Assembly (NCBI GenBank): GCA_023151145.1 | Contig: JAKLJM010000089.1 | Span: 1-18,009 of the forward strand | From: Bacteriovoracaceae bacterium | GTDB taxonomy: Bacteria > Bdellovibrionota > Bacteriovoracia > Bacteriovoracales > Bacteriovoracaceae | Length of the DNA: 18,009 nucleotides | Direction of reading: 5' to 3' | Program-made: the position numbers and the translations under genes | Notes under the pieces: generated by a model | What the model was told of the DNA's origin: nothing | What the model saw: the letters and a program-made list of their open reading frames with translations, nothing else | Databases searched by the model: none | Shown: positions 6,280 through 15,110 of the stretch, one piece after another | Position numbering within the stretch: position 1 is the first letter of the stretch | Layout: every line of letters begins with the position of its first letter

Positions 6280-9200
6280 TTAAAAGTTCAGAGTTACTGA
6301 TTTAGTAACTTCATTCTCGTCATTTACTACTGCTTCAAAATTACGGTAGCGAGGAATACCAGAACCAGCTGGAATTAATCTTCCCATAATTACGTTCTCT
6401 TTTAGACCTCTTAGGGCATCTGATTTTCCTTCAAGTGCTGCTTGAGTCAGAACCTTAGTTGTCTCTTGAAACGATGCGGCAGAGATAAATGATTCAGTTG
6501 TTAATGAAGCTTTCGTGATACCAAGAAGAAGTGGCATTGCTTGTGCTGGTTGGTCACCAAGTGCAATTAACTTCTCATTGATTTCTTCAAGTTCACCACG
6601 AGTAATTGAATCCCCAGTTACAAGTTGTGAGTCTCCTGCATCTGCTACTTCAACTTTCTTCAACATTTGGCTAACGATTACTTCGATGTGTTTATCATCG
6701 ATCTTAACCCCTTGAAGACGGTAAACTTCTTGAATCTCATCAACAATATAACGAGCAAGAGCTTTAATACCAAGAACTCTTAGGATGTCATGCGGATTAG
6801 AAGGTCCGTCCATGATTGGTTCCCCAGCACGGATATAGTCACCTTCGTTAACTACAACATAACGGCCTTTTGGAACAACGTATGTAACTGCTTCTGATCC
6901 ATCTTCTGGGCGAACGATGATTCTTCTGTTACCACGAAGCTCTGTACCGAATTCAATAGTACCTGAGATATCAGAAATCTGAGCTGCGTTTGATGGCTTT
7001 CTTGCTTCAAAAAGCTCAGCAACACGCGGAAGACCCCCGGTAATATCTTTAGTCTTAGTTGTTTCTCTTTGTAACTTAGAGATTGCTGTACCAACGTCAA
7101 TTTTATCACCTTCTTGAACGATGATGTTTGCGCCGATTTGTAATCTGTAAGCTGCATATCTCTTCGTGCCTGGAACCAGTACTGGTTGACCATTATCATC
7201 TACGATAACGATTCGTGGCTGAAGAGCTGGGTTTTTATTTTCAATTACTACACGGTGAGAAAGGCCTGTTACCGCATCCACTTGTTCGCTGATTGTTGAA
7301 CCAACGATAATGTCTTCGTATTTAACAGTACCAGCAACTTCAGTAAGAGTTGGAATAGCGAATGGATCCCATTCAAGAATTCTATCCCCGACCTGAACGT
7401 GCTGACCTTGAGTAAAATAAATTCTAGAACCGTAAACTGCTGGGTATTTTTCTTTCTCAGTACCACGAGCATCTTTTACAATTACTTCCCCTACTTTGTT
7501 CATTACGATGTTGATTCCATCAGTGTTCGTTACGAATTGAACGTTTTCTAAATGGATAACCCCAGCTGTTCTAACTTCTGTTTTGTTAACTTGAGCACCT
7601 GCAGTTGCAGTACCACCAACGTGGAATGTTCTCATCGTTAACTGTGTTCCTGGCTCCCCGATTGACTGAGCTGCAATTACCCCAACTGTTTCACCAATTG
7701 AAACTAATTTACCGCGAGCAAGGTCGCGACCAAAGCAGTACGCACAGAAACCATGTCTTTCTTTACATGTTAATACTGATCTAACTTTAATTTGATCGAC
7801 TTCATTATCCTTTAAAACCTTAATGTCTTTTTCTGAAAGCATATGGTTTCTTGGGAAAATTTCATCGCCATTTCCGTTAACAATAGCTTGAGCCGTAACA
7901 CGACCCATTGTTCTTTCAGCTACGTGTTCAACGATTTCTCCAGCTTCAATTCTAGAGTTAAGAGTAATACCATCTGTAGCACCACAATCAGTTCCACGGA
8001 TAATACCATCTTGAGCTACGTCAACTAAACGTCTCGTTAAGTAACCAGAGTTCGCTGTCTTTAAAGCTGTATCCGCTAGACCCTTACGAGCACCGTGAGT
8101 AGACGTGAAGTACTCTAGTACTGATAGACCTTCACGGAAGTTTGAAGTAATTGGAGTTTCAATAATTTCGCCTGATGGTTTTGCCATTAGACCTCTCATC
8201 CCTCCTAACTGTCTCATCTGTTGAGTCGAACCTCTGGCTCCAGAGTCCGCCATCATATAAAGAGAGTTGAAAGATGGAGCTTTTGTTGTTTCTTTTTCAT
8301 CTTCAGAAGTAAATGTGTCTTGAGAAATTCTCTCAATCATTACTTTTGTAAGTTTTTCGTTTGTTTGTGCCCAAACGTCTACAATCTTATTGTATCGCTC
8401 ACCATCAGTGATTGATCCTTCATTGTACTCTTCAGTAATCTTTGCAACTTCTTTATAAGCCTCACCAAGAATTCCTGCTTTTTCTTGCGGGATAACCATG
8501 TCATTTACGTTAATTGAAATACCCGCTTTAGTCGCGTACTCATAACCTAATCTCATGATGGCATCAGCAAGCATTACTGTATCTTTCTCTGTACCTACGC
8601 GGTAAGCAAGATCGATAAGTTTACCCAATGACTTCTTATTAAGAATTGTATTTACATCAGAATATTTTAAGCACTTAGGAACTGCATCATAAACGAATGT
8701 TCTACCTACAGTTGTCTCAATCATTTGTCCGTTAATACGAACTTTGATTGGAGCTTGTAAGTGAAGATTTCCTGTGTGGAAAGCAAACTGTGCTTCTTCT
8801 CTTGATGAGAATACTTTTGCATATCCGCGAGCAAATGGTCTTACTCTAGTCATGTAGTATAGACCCAATACGATATCCTGAGATGGAACAATGATTGGAG
8901 TTCCGTCTTTTGGAGAAAGAATATTGTTGGTCGACATAGCTAGAATTCTACATTCAATTTGTGCTTCAATCGATAATGGAACGTGAACGGCCATCTGGTC
9001 ACCGTCGAAGTCAGCGTTGAACGCTGTACAAACAAGCGGGTGCAATTGGATAGCTTTACCTTCAATTAGAATTGGTTCGAAACCTTGGATACCAAGTCTG
9101 TGTAGAGTCGGTGCACGGTTTAGAAGAACTGGATGCTCTTGAACTACTTCTTCTAAGATATCCCAAACTTCTTGCTTTTGTTGATCAACCATACGCTTAG

Positions 9201-9852
9201 CTACTTTAATAGTTGTACAGTGACCTTTTTCAATAAGTTTGTTGTAAATAAACGGTTTGAAAAGTTCTAGGGCCATTAACTTTGGAAGACCACATTGGTG
9301 AAGTCTTAAATTTGGACCAACAACGATTACCGAACGTCCAGAGTAGTCAACACGCTTACCAAGAAGGTTTTGACGGAAACGTCCTTGCTTTCCTTTTAAC
9401 ATATCAGAAAGTGATCTTAATGGACGCTTGTTAGCTCCAGTGAAAACTTTTCCACGACGACCGTTATCAAATAAAGCATCAACTGCTTCTTGTAACATTC
9501 TCTTTTCGTTTCTGATGATGATTTCAGGTGCATTTAATTCTTTTAGACGCTTTAAACGGTTGTTACGGTTAATAACACGACGGTAAAGGTCGTTAAGATC
9601 TGAAGTTGCAAAACGTCCAGCCTCTAGTGGAACTAGTGGACGAAGATCTGGTGGAAGAACTGGAATAACATCCATCATGAACCACTCAGCTTTGTTTTCA
9701 GATTTTAAAATTGACTCAACTACTTTTAATCTTTTTACGATTTTTGCACGAGCCATTTCTGTAGAAGCAGCTCTTAAGCCTCTTCTTAATTCTTTGTTTT
9801 CAATATCAAGGTCGATTTTTCTAAGAAGATCTTTAATTGTAGATCCCCCCAT
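6280..9852 (-). CDS. rpoC: RNA polymerase beta' subunit, large C-terminal portion (1190 residues)
   Basis: This part holds the catalytic core. NADFDGDQM, the magnesium-binding triad of the active site, is at residues 279-287. The lid and rudder region lies before it (LPPDLRPLVPLEAGRFATSDLNDLYRRVINRNNRLKRL). The bridge helix (ADSGARGSTQQMRQLGGMRGL), the trigger loop (IGEPGTQLTMRTFHVGG) and the second zinc site (RGTDCGATDG plus TCKERHGFCAYC, four Cys) are intact. The ATG at 9852 is only the first Met of the open frame. The same frame continues upstream with clear beta' sequence (LPSRLGSLLDLTLKELERVLYYEAYIV and so on) to about 10050. That ATG has only a weak AGG upstream and is unlikely to be a real start. 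Confidence 0.92.
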   Translation of the reverse strand: MGGSTIKDLLRKIDLDIENKELRRGLRAASTEMARAKIVKRLKVVESILKSENKAEWFMMDVIPVLPPDLRPLVPLEAGRFATSDLNDLYRRVINRNNRLKRLKELNAPEIIIRNEKRMLQEAVDALFDNGRRGKVFTGANKRPLRSLSDMLKGKQGRFRQNLLGKRVDYSGRSVIVVGPNLRLHQCGLPKLMALELFKPFIYNKLIEKGHCTTIKVAKRMVDQQKQEVWDILEEVVQEHPVLLNRAPTLHRLGIQGFEPILIEGKAIQLHPLVCTAFNADFDGDQMAVHVPLSIEAQIECRILAMSTNNILSPKDGTPIIVPSQDIVLGLYYMTRVRPFARGYAKVFSSREEAQFAFHTGNLHLQAPIKVRINGQMIETTVGRTFVYDAVPKCLKYSDVNTILNKKSLGKLIDLAYRVGTEKDTVMLADAIMRLGYEYATKAGISINVNDMVIPQEKAGILGEAYKEVAKITEEYNEGSITDGERYNKIVDVWAQTNEKLTKVMIERISQDTFTSEDEKETTKAPSFNSLYMMADSGARGSTQQMRQLGGMRGLMAKPSGEIIETPITSNFREGLSVLEYFTSTHGARKGLADTALKTANSGYLTRRLVDVAQDGIIRGTDCGATDGITLNSRIEAGEIVEHVAERTMGRVTAQAIVNGNGDEIFPRNHMLSEKDIKVLKDNEVDQIKVRSVLTCKERHGFCAYCFGRDLARGKLVSIGETVGVIAAQSIGEPGTQLTMRTFHVGGTATAGAQVNKTEVRTAGVIHLENVQFVTNTDGINIVMNKVGEVIVKDARGTEKEKYPAVYGSRIYFTQGQHVQVGDRILEWDPFAIPTLTEVAGTVKYEDIIVGSTISEQVDAVTGLSHRVVIENKNPALQPRIVIVDDNGQPVLVPGTKRYAAYRLQIGANIIVQEGDKIDVGTAISKLQRETTKTKDITGGLPRVAELFEARKPSNAAQISDISGTIEFGTELRGNRRIIVRPEDGSEAVTYVVPKGRYVVVNEGDYIRAGEPIMDGPSNPHDILRVLGIKALARYIVDEIQEVYRLQGVKIDDKHIEVIVSQMLKKVEVADAGDSQLVTGDSITRGELEEINEKLIALGDQPAQAMPLLLGITKASLTTESFISAASFQETTKVLTQAALEGKSDALRGLKENVIMGRLIPAGSGIPRYRNFEAVVNDENEVTKSVTLNF

Positions 9853-10012
9853 ACCTGCTTCGAACTCAATGTTTTGTTCTTTCAGCTCAGCATATTGCTG
9901 CTCAGAAATTACACGCCCAACTTCTAATCCACCATCTACATCGTGTGTAGCTGATGAAGTTACAATGTATGCTTCATAGTAAAGAACTCTTTCAAGCTCT
10001 TTAAGTGTTAGG

Positions 10013-10333
10013 TCAAGAAGTGAACCTAAACGAGATGGAAGTGAACGCAGCGAGAGTTACTTCAACTCCACACTTTTCACACACAACCCCTCTGTGCTTC
10101 ATTCTTTTATATTTTCCACAAATACATTCATAATCTTTGATTGGTCCAAAGATTTTTGCACAGAAGAGACCATCTCTTTCTGGCTTGAATGTACGGTAGT
10201 TAATTGTCTCTGGCTTTTTTACTTCACCGAAAGACCATTCACGAATCGTGTCTGGTGAAGCCATCTTAATAGATACTGCTTCAACGCTAATAGGATCTTT
10301 TGGTTTATCGAAAAAGTTTAACAAGTCTTTCAT
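10013..10333 (-). CDS. rpoC: RNA polymerase beta' subunit, N-terminal fragment (106 residues)
   Basis: The first 95 or so residues are normal beta': MKDLLNFFDKP, then ASPDTIREWSFGEVKKPETINYRTFKPERDGLFCAKIFGP, and the N-terminal zinc ribbon CICGKYKRMKHRGVVCEKC with all four cysteines. After VEVTLA the frame departs from the family, adds about 11 unrelated residues and stops. The fragment ends just where the zipper element should follow. The start is good, with AAGGA seven bases upstream. It follows rpoB by 98 bases, in the usual rpoB-rpoC order. Confidence 0.9.
   Translation of the reverse strand: MKDLLNFFDKPKDPISVEAVSIKMASPDTIREWSFGEVKKPETINYRTFKPERDGLFCAKIFGPIKDYECICGKYKRMKHRGVVCEKCGVEVTLAAFTSISFRFTS
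10041..10066 (-). other. rpoC deletion junction inside a short inverted repeat
   Basis: The inferred break (about 10048-10054) lies within the loop of an imperfect inverted repeat, GAAGTGAAC and GTTACTTC on the plus strand, separated by nine bases. Reading from the N-terminal side gives V-T-L-A; reading from the other side gives L-R-S-L-P-S. The two readings share the bases CT at the join. Fold-back hairpins can promote deletions in cells and also skipping during amplification or assembly. Confidence 0.6.
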
Positions 10334-10407
10334 GTGTATGTCCTTGTGTAGCTAATTTATTCTTTAATCTTCAAACATAAGAGAACAACAAATATACCTT
10401 GAAATAG

Positions 10408-10429
10408 GTAGGGCAATTGCTTGCCCTAC
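10408..10429 (-). promoter_or_regulatory. Hairpin in the rpoB-rpoC gap
   Basis: GTAGGGCAA and TTGCCCTAC form a perfect nine-base inverted repeat with a four-base loop, starting two bases after the rpoB stop codon. On the coding strand it is followed by CTATTTCAAGG, so it lacks a U-tract and is a poor terminator. It could be an RNase processing site or an mRNA stability element that allows beta and beta' to be tuned separately. Confidence 0.5.
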
Positions 10430-10431
10430 AA

Positions 10432-13400
10432 CTAACTAAAAGATTCTTCTTCGCTATTTTCTTCTAACTTAACATCTAAACACAGAGCTTGAAGCTCGCG
10501 AATGAGAACGTTAAATGATTCAGGTAATCCCGGCTCAAGAACTTGTTCACCTTTTACGATAGACTCATACATTCTAGTACGTCCGATTACGTCATCCGAC
10601 TTAACCGTTAAGAACTCTTGTAAAGTATAAGCTGCACCGTATGCTTCAAGTGCCCAAACTTCCATCTCTCCTAATCTTTGTCCCCCGAACTGAGCCTTAC
10701 CACCCAATGGTTGCTGAGTTACAAGTGAGTATGGACCAGTAGAACGAGCGTGGATCTTCTCATCGACAAGGTGGTGAAGTTTTAACATGTACATTGCACC
10801 AACTGTAACATCTTCTGAGAATACGTCCCCTGTTTTTCCGTCGAATAATGTAGTTTTTCCTGATGGATCTAAATCACCAAGTGTTAACATTTCACGGATA
10901 TCATCTTCAGTTGCACCATCAAATACGTTTGTAGAGAAACGAACACCTTGTGATAGTTGTGTTGCAACGTCCATCACTCTTTCATCTGTAGCTTTCTTTA
11001 GCCATTCTTTCACAGCTTCAGTTTTATAGATTTTATAGATGAAATCTCTAAGTTCATTTATTTTTACTTTTTCTTCGATAAGCGCTTTGAATTTTTCACC
11101 AAGACCACGTCCAGCCCATCCCAAGTGCAACTCAAGAAGCTGACCAATGTTCATACGTGACGGAACCCCTAGTGGGTTAAGTACGATATCAACAGGTGTT
11201 CCATCAGCTAAGAATGGCATATCTTCCGCAGGAACTACGTTAGAAATAACACCCTTGTTACCGTGGCGTCCGGCCATCTTATCACCTGGTTGTAACTTTC
11301 TCTTAATAGCAACGTAAACCATTACTTTTTTGATTACGCCTGGAGGAAGTTCATCACCCTTATGAAGCTTAGCTACTTCTTCGTTCGCTTTTTGACGAAC
11401 GCGATTAATTCTGTTTCTTACGTCAGCGAAGTAGTCAGAAACTTTTTCTTCTAACGTTGCTTCTAACGGTAAGTAACCAATTAGTTCGAATGGAATTGAA
11501 GAAAGTGTTTCGCCATTAACTTCAATACCCTTTCCAAGTAATTCAGTTGAACCATCTTCAGAAATAAGTTTATCAGTAGTTTTTGCACCTTTTAACATTT
11601 CAGCGATTTTGATAATTGCTGATGTCTGGATTGCTTTAACTTCGATTCTTTCATCTCTTCTAATAAGAGTTGTTTCAGTTTCGATGATTTCTTTTGAACG
11701 AGCATCTAGTTCAACACCTTCTCTCGTATAAACTTTTGCATCGATAACAGTTCCTCTAACAGATGAAGGAACTCTTAAAGAAGTATCTTTTACGTCTCCA
11801 GCTTTATCACCGAAGATTGCCTTTAAAAGTTTTTCTTCTGGAGATAATTGAGACTCACCTTTTGGAGTGATCTTACCAACTAGGATATCTCCCGGCTTAA
11901 TGATCGCACCAACGCGAATGATCCCTGCTTCATCAAGATCTTTTAGAGCTTCTTCAGAAACGTTTGGAATATCGCGAGTGATTTCTTCTTTACCTAATTT
12001 CGTGTCACGAGCTTCAACTTCGAAACTTTCGATGTGGATAGATGTGAACACGTCTTTAGCTAAAATGTTCTCGTTAATTAAGATCGAATCCTCATAGTTA
12101 TAACCACCCCATGGCATGAACGCTACAAGAACGTTTTGCCCTAGAGCTAAGTCACCCAAGTGAGTAGCTGGACCATCTGCGATTACCATACCTTTTGATA
12201 CGTAATCACCCTCTTTAACAAGAGCTTTTTGGTTGTTACATGTATTTTGGTTAGTTCTTTGGTATTTTGTTAATTTATAAACATCAACACCTGACTCACC
12301 TTCAGTAAACTTCTCTCTTTGGATAACGATTCTGTTAGAATCAACAAAGATAACTTTTCCTGAATCTTTTGCGTAAACGATCGCGCCAGAGTCACGAGCA
12401 ATAATTTGCTCAACACCAGTACCAACGATTGGAGCATCTGTACGAACAACAGGCACTGCCTGTCTCATCATGTTCGATCCCATTAGCGCGCGGTTCGCAT
12501 CGTCGTGCTCAAGGAATGGAATAAGTGATGTTGCAATCGAAATCATCTGAGTTGGTGAAACGTCCATTAATTGAACATCGTTTGCCGTAACGAGAGTAAA
12601 TTCCCCCGATGAACGAGCCGCAATTTGATCCCCAACTACTTTTCCACCAGCAATATACTTCGGATCAACCTGAGCAATAACTTTTCCTTCTTCCTCAAAT
12701 GCAGAGAAGTACTTTGGTGGCTCAACAGTTCTATCCTCATTAACAACTTGGTAAGGAGTTTCAATGAACCCATACTCAGAAACGCGAGCATAAGTTGCAA
12801 GTGAAGTGATAAGACCAATGTTTGGTCCCTCTGGAGTTTCTACCGGACACATTCTTCCGTAGTGAGTTGCGTGAACGTCACGTACTTCAAATCCAGCTCT
12901 CTCTCTTGTAAGACCACCAGGTCCAAGAGCAGAAAGACGTCTTTTATGTGTTACTTCAGATAACGGGTTAGTTTGATCCATGAACTGTGAAAGCTGAGAA
13001 GAACCAAAAAATTCTTTTACAGCTGCAGCTACTGGTTTTTGATTTACAAGATCGTATGGCATCATTGTTTCAATTTCTTGAATGGCCATTCTTTCTTTTA
13101 CTGCTCTTTCCATTCTTACAAGACCAACGCGGAATTGGTTTTCAAGAAGTTCACCAACAGCTCTTACACGACGGTTACCAAGGTGGTCGATATCATCAAC
13201 TTTACCTTTACCGTTGTTTAATTCAACCAAGTACTTAACAGTGATTAAAATATCACTTCTTGTTAGAACAGTTTCCTCAACAGGAATATTCATGCCAAAT
13301 TTGTAATTGATTTTCATACGACCAACACGAGATAAATCGTATTTGTCTTTATTGAAAAATAAGTTCTCAAATAATACTTCTGCCGCTTCAAGCGTTGGAG

Positions 13401-14559
13401 GCTCACCTGGTCTTAATCTTTCAAATATTTTAATTAATGCATCTTCTTTAGTTTCTGTTTTATCTAGAAGAAGCGTATTACGAACTTGATCACCGTAGTT
13501 AATCATGTCGATATAAAGAATTTTAATTTCTTTGATACCAGCTTTGATTAAATCGTGAATTTTTGATTCAGATAATGCTTCGTTTGCTAAACAGATTACT
13601 TCACCTGTTTTTTCATCAAAGATATCTTCTGCAACAACTTTACCTACGATTTCTTCTAATTCAGCTGGAAGCTCTGCAATTCCTGCTTCTTCCATTTTCT
13701 TAGATGATGCCTTAGTAAATTTTTTGCCTTTTTTAACAATGACTTTACCAGTTTTTGGCTCAAGAATATCGTTATTAGCTCTTGTTCCTACCAATAGATC
13801 GAAGTCCAATTTACGAGCATATGACCCGTCTTTGTTAAACTTCAATGTTTCCATTTCGTAAAATTTTGCAAGTAACTCTGCTGTAGAGTATCCCATTGCT
13901 TTAAGAACTACAGTTGCATGTAATTTTCTTTTTCTATCGATACGAGCAAAAAGAATATTTTTGTGATCGAATTCGAAATCTAACCAAGAACCTCTGTGTG
14001 GGATAATTCTTGCAGAGTAAAGTAATTTACCTGAAGAGTGTTTTTTACCACCATCGTGCTCGAAAATGATCCCTGGTGAACGGTGTAACTGAGATACGAT
14101 TACTCGCTCAGTTCCGTTGTAAACAAATGATCCAGTTTCGGCCATAAGAGGAATGTTACCTAGGTAAACTTCTTGCTCTTTAACTGATGAAACAGATCTT
14201 TGCTCATTACCATCTTTATCTACGGCTACGTCGTAGAATACAAGTCGAACTACCACTTTAAGTGGTGCTTCATATGAAAGGCCTCTTTGACGGCATTCCT
14301 TAACTGTATATTTAGGTTCTTCTAGAGAGTATGAAACGAACTCTAGTGAAACAGTTTTGTTGAAGTCATAAATTGGAAAAACGGATTTAAAGACCGCTTG
14401 TAAACCTAAGTCCACACGCTTAGCTGGCGGAATGTCCTTTTGAAGAAAATCGTCGTAAGAATTAACCTGCAACTTCATCAGAGGAGGAGTGTCTAGTACC
14501 GTAGGCGTGAGTGCGAAATCTTTGCGAAACCATTCGTTAGGTGAAAAAACCTGAGTCAT
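10432..14559 (-). CDS. rpoB: RNA polymerase beta subunit
   Basis: The beta subunit (1375 residues; E. coli 1342) forms one pincer of RNA polymerase and part of the active centre. The frame is intact throughout. Family landmarks include RSPGIIFEHD near the N-terminus, the rifampicin pocket FGSSQLSQFMDQTNPLSEV followed by THKRRLSALGPGG, MPWGGYNYEDSILI, the active-centre lysine motif GDKMAGRHGNKGV, and the C-terminal KAQFGGQRLGEMEVWALEAYGA. Residues equivalent to E. coli Asp516, His526 and Ser531 are Asp528, His538 and Ser543, so the rifampicin site is of the sensitive type. The start has AGGAG six bases upstream. It is preceded by a 134-base gap with an attenuator-like hairpin. Confidence 0.98.
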   Translation of the reverse strand: MTQVFSPNEWFRKDFALTPTVLDTPPLMKLQVNSYDDFLQKDIPPAKRVDLGLQAVFKSVFPIYDFNKTVSLEFVSYSLEEPKYTVKECRQRGLSYEAPLKVVVRLVFYDVAVDKDGNEQRSVSSVKEQEVYLGNIPLMAETGSFVYNGTERVIVSQLHRSPGIIFEHDGGKKHSSGKLLYSARIIPHRGSWLDFEFDHKNILFARIDRKRKLHATVVLKAMGYSTAELLAKFYEMETLKFNKDGSYARKLDFDLLVGTRANNDILEPKTGKVIVKKGKKFTKASSKKMEEAGIAELPAELEEIVGKVVAEDIFDEKTGEVICLANEALSESKIHDLIKAGIKEIKILYIDMINYGDQVRNTLLLDKTETKEDALIKIFERLRPGEPPTLEAAEVLFENLFFNKDKYDLSRVGRMKINYKFGMNIPVEETVLTRSDILITVKYLVELNNGKGKVDDIDHLGNRRVRAVGELLENQFRVGLVRMERAVKERMAIQEIETMMPYDLVNQKPVAAAVKEFFGSSQLSQFMDQTNPLSEVTHKRRLSALGPGGLTRERAGFEVRDVHATHYGRMCPVETPEGPNIGLITSLATYARVSEYGFIETPYQVVNEDRTVEPPKYFSAFEEEGKVIAQVDPKYIAGGKVVGDQIAARSSGEFTLVTANDVQLMDVSPTQMISIATSLIPFLEHDDANRALMGSNMMRQAVPVVRTDAPIVGTGVEQIIARDSGAIVYAKDSGKVIFVDSNRIVIQREKFTEGESGVDVYKLTKYQRTNQNTCNNQKALVKEGDYVSKGMVIADGPATHLGDLALGQNVLVAFMPWGGYNYEDSILINENILAKDVFTSIHIESFEVEARDTKLGKEEITRDIPNVSEEALKDLDEAGIIRVGAIIKPGDILVGKITPKGESQLSPEEKLLKAIFGDKAGDVKDTSLRVPSSVRGTVIDAKVYTREGVELDARSKEIIETETTLIRRDERIEVKAIQTSAIIKIAEMLKGAKTTDKLISEDGSTELLGKGIEVNGETLSSIPFELIGYLPLEATLEEKVSDYFADVRNRINRVRQKANEEVAKLHKGDELPPGVIKKVMVYVAIKRKLQPGDKMAGRHGNKGVISNVVPAEDMPFLADGTPVDIVLNPLGVPSRMNIGQLLELHLGWAGRGLGEKFKALIEEKVKINELRDFIYKIYKTEAVKEWLKKATDERVMDVATQLSQGVRFSTNVFDGATEDDIREMLTLGDLDPSGKTTLFDGKTGDVFSEDVTVGAMYMLKLHHLVDEKIHARSTGPYSLVTQQPLGGKAQFGGQRLGEMEVWALEAYGAAYTLQEFLTVKSDDVIGRTRMYESIVKGEQVLEPGLPESFNVLIRELQALCLDVKLEENSEEESFS

Positions 14560-14614
14560 CGCGGTCTCCTGTGAAAATTATATGAAAAATTATTTATAAA
14601 AAACTAATTAAAAT

Positions 14615-14658
14615 CTAAAACACAAAAGGGCATGTAAGAGTTTCCCCTTACACACCCT
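14615..14658 (-). terminator. Attenuator-like hairpin between rplL and rpoB
   Basis: On the coding strand AGGGTGTGTAAG, an eight-base loop, then CTTACATGCCCT pair over 12 positions, two of them G-U wobbles, followed by TTTGTGTTTT. On the opposite strand the two wobble positions become C-A mismatches, so the structure favours the rplL-to-rpoB transcript. E. coli has a partial terminator in the same gap that lets only part of transcription pass from ribosomal protein genes into rpoBC. A weaker AT-rich hairpin lies at 14668-14685. Confidence 0.65.
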
Positions 14659-14693
14659 AATTTAACTAAATTTGCTAAGCAATTTTATACAAA

Positions 14694-15062
14694 TTACTTA
14701 AGTTCAACCTTAGCTCCAGCTCCTTCAAGAGTTTTCTTGATAGCTTCAGCGTCAGCTTTTGAGATACCTTCTTTAACAACTTTTGGTGCACCTTCAACAA
14801 GATCTTTAGCTTCTTTAAGACCAAGACCTGTGATTGTACGGATTTCTTTAATAACGTTGATTTTCTTTTCTCCACCGTCAGCAAGAACAACTGTAAATTC
14901 AGTTTGCTCTTCAACAGCAGCAGCTGGACCAGCAGCACCAGCAACAGCAACTGGAGCAGCAGAAACACCAAATTTCTCTTCTAATTCTTTTACAAGATTA
15001 GCGATGTCTAGAACTGACATTTTTGAGATATGTTCGATTAATTGTTCATTTGTGATAGCCAT
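14694..15062 (-). CDS. rplL: 50S ribosomal protein L7/L12
   Basis: L7/L12 (122 residues) is the multi-copy stalk protein that recruits and stimulates translation GTPases such as EF-Tu and EF-G, encoded a few kilobases away. The N-terminal dimer domain (ITNEQLIEHISKMSVLDIANLVKELEEKFG) is followed by a flexible Ala/Gly/Pro-rich hinge (about 34-50). The globular C-terminal domain has EKKINVIKEIR, then TGLGLKEAKDLVEGAPKVVKEGISKADAEAIKKTLEGAGAKVEL. Length is normal. AGGAG lies seven bases before the ATG. It follows rplJ by 48 AT-rich bases, matching the usual rplJ-rplL pair whose products form the L10(L12) complex. Confidence 0.98.
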   Translation of the reverse strand: MAITNEQLIEHISKMSVLDIANLVKELEEKFGVSAAPVAVAGAAGPAAAVEEQTEFTVVLADGGEKKINVIKEIRTITGLGLKEAKDLVEGAPKVVKEGISKADAEAIKKTLEGAGAKVELK

Positions 15063-15110
15063 ATAATTCTCCTAAATAGTTTTTTAAAAAAATAAAATTA
15101 ATAATAAAAA

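Larger units (their letters stand above)
6280..10333 (-). pseudogene. rpoC: RNA polymerase beta' gene, frame broken by an internal deletion
   Basis: The two neighbouring frames below are parts of one rpoC gene. The first runs from the ATG at 10333 to about 10049. The second is read one base out of phase from about 10050 to the stop at 6280. At the join, VEVTLA is followed directly by LRSLPSRLG. In the family, about 21 residues lie between these points (in E. coli, [21 protein letters not shown]). About 65 bases are therefore missing, and the frame shifts. Apart from this the gene is full length. It is labelled a pseudogene for lack of an intact frame; a sequencing or assembly error in a working gene is the more likely cause. 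Confidence 0.85.

Noticed and set aside
6280..10333. rpoC split interpreted as an intron, intein or programmed frameshift
   Set aside because: Nothing is inserted; sequence is missing. A frameshift would rejoin the frames but would still lack about 21 conserved residues.
14675..14971. A 98-codon minus-strand frame rich in Leu and Lys
   Set aside because: It is an out-of-frame shadow of rplL; L7/L12 is complete in the other frame with a good ribosome binding site.
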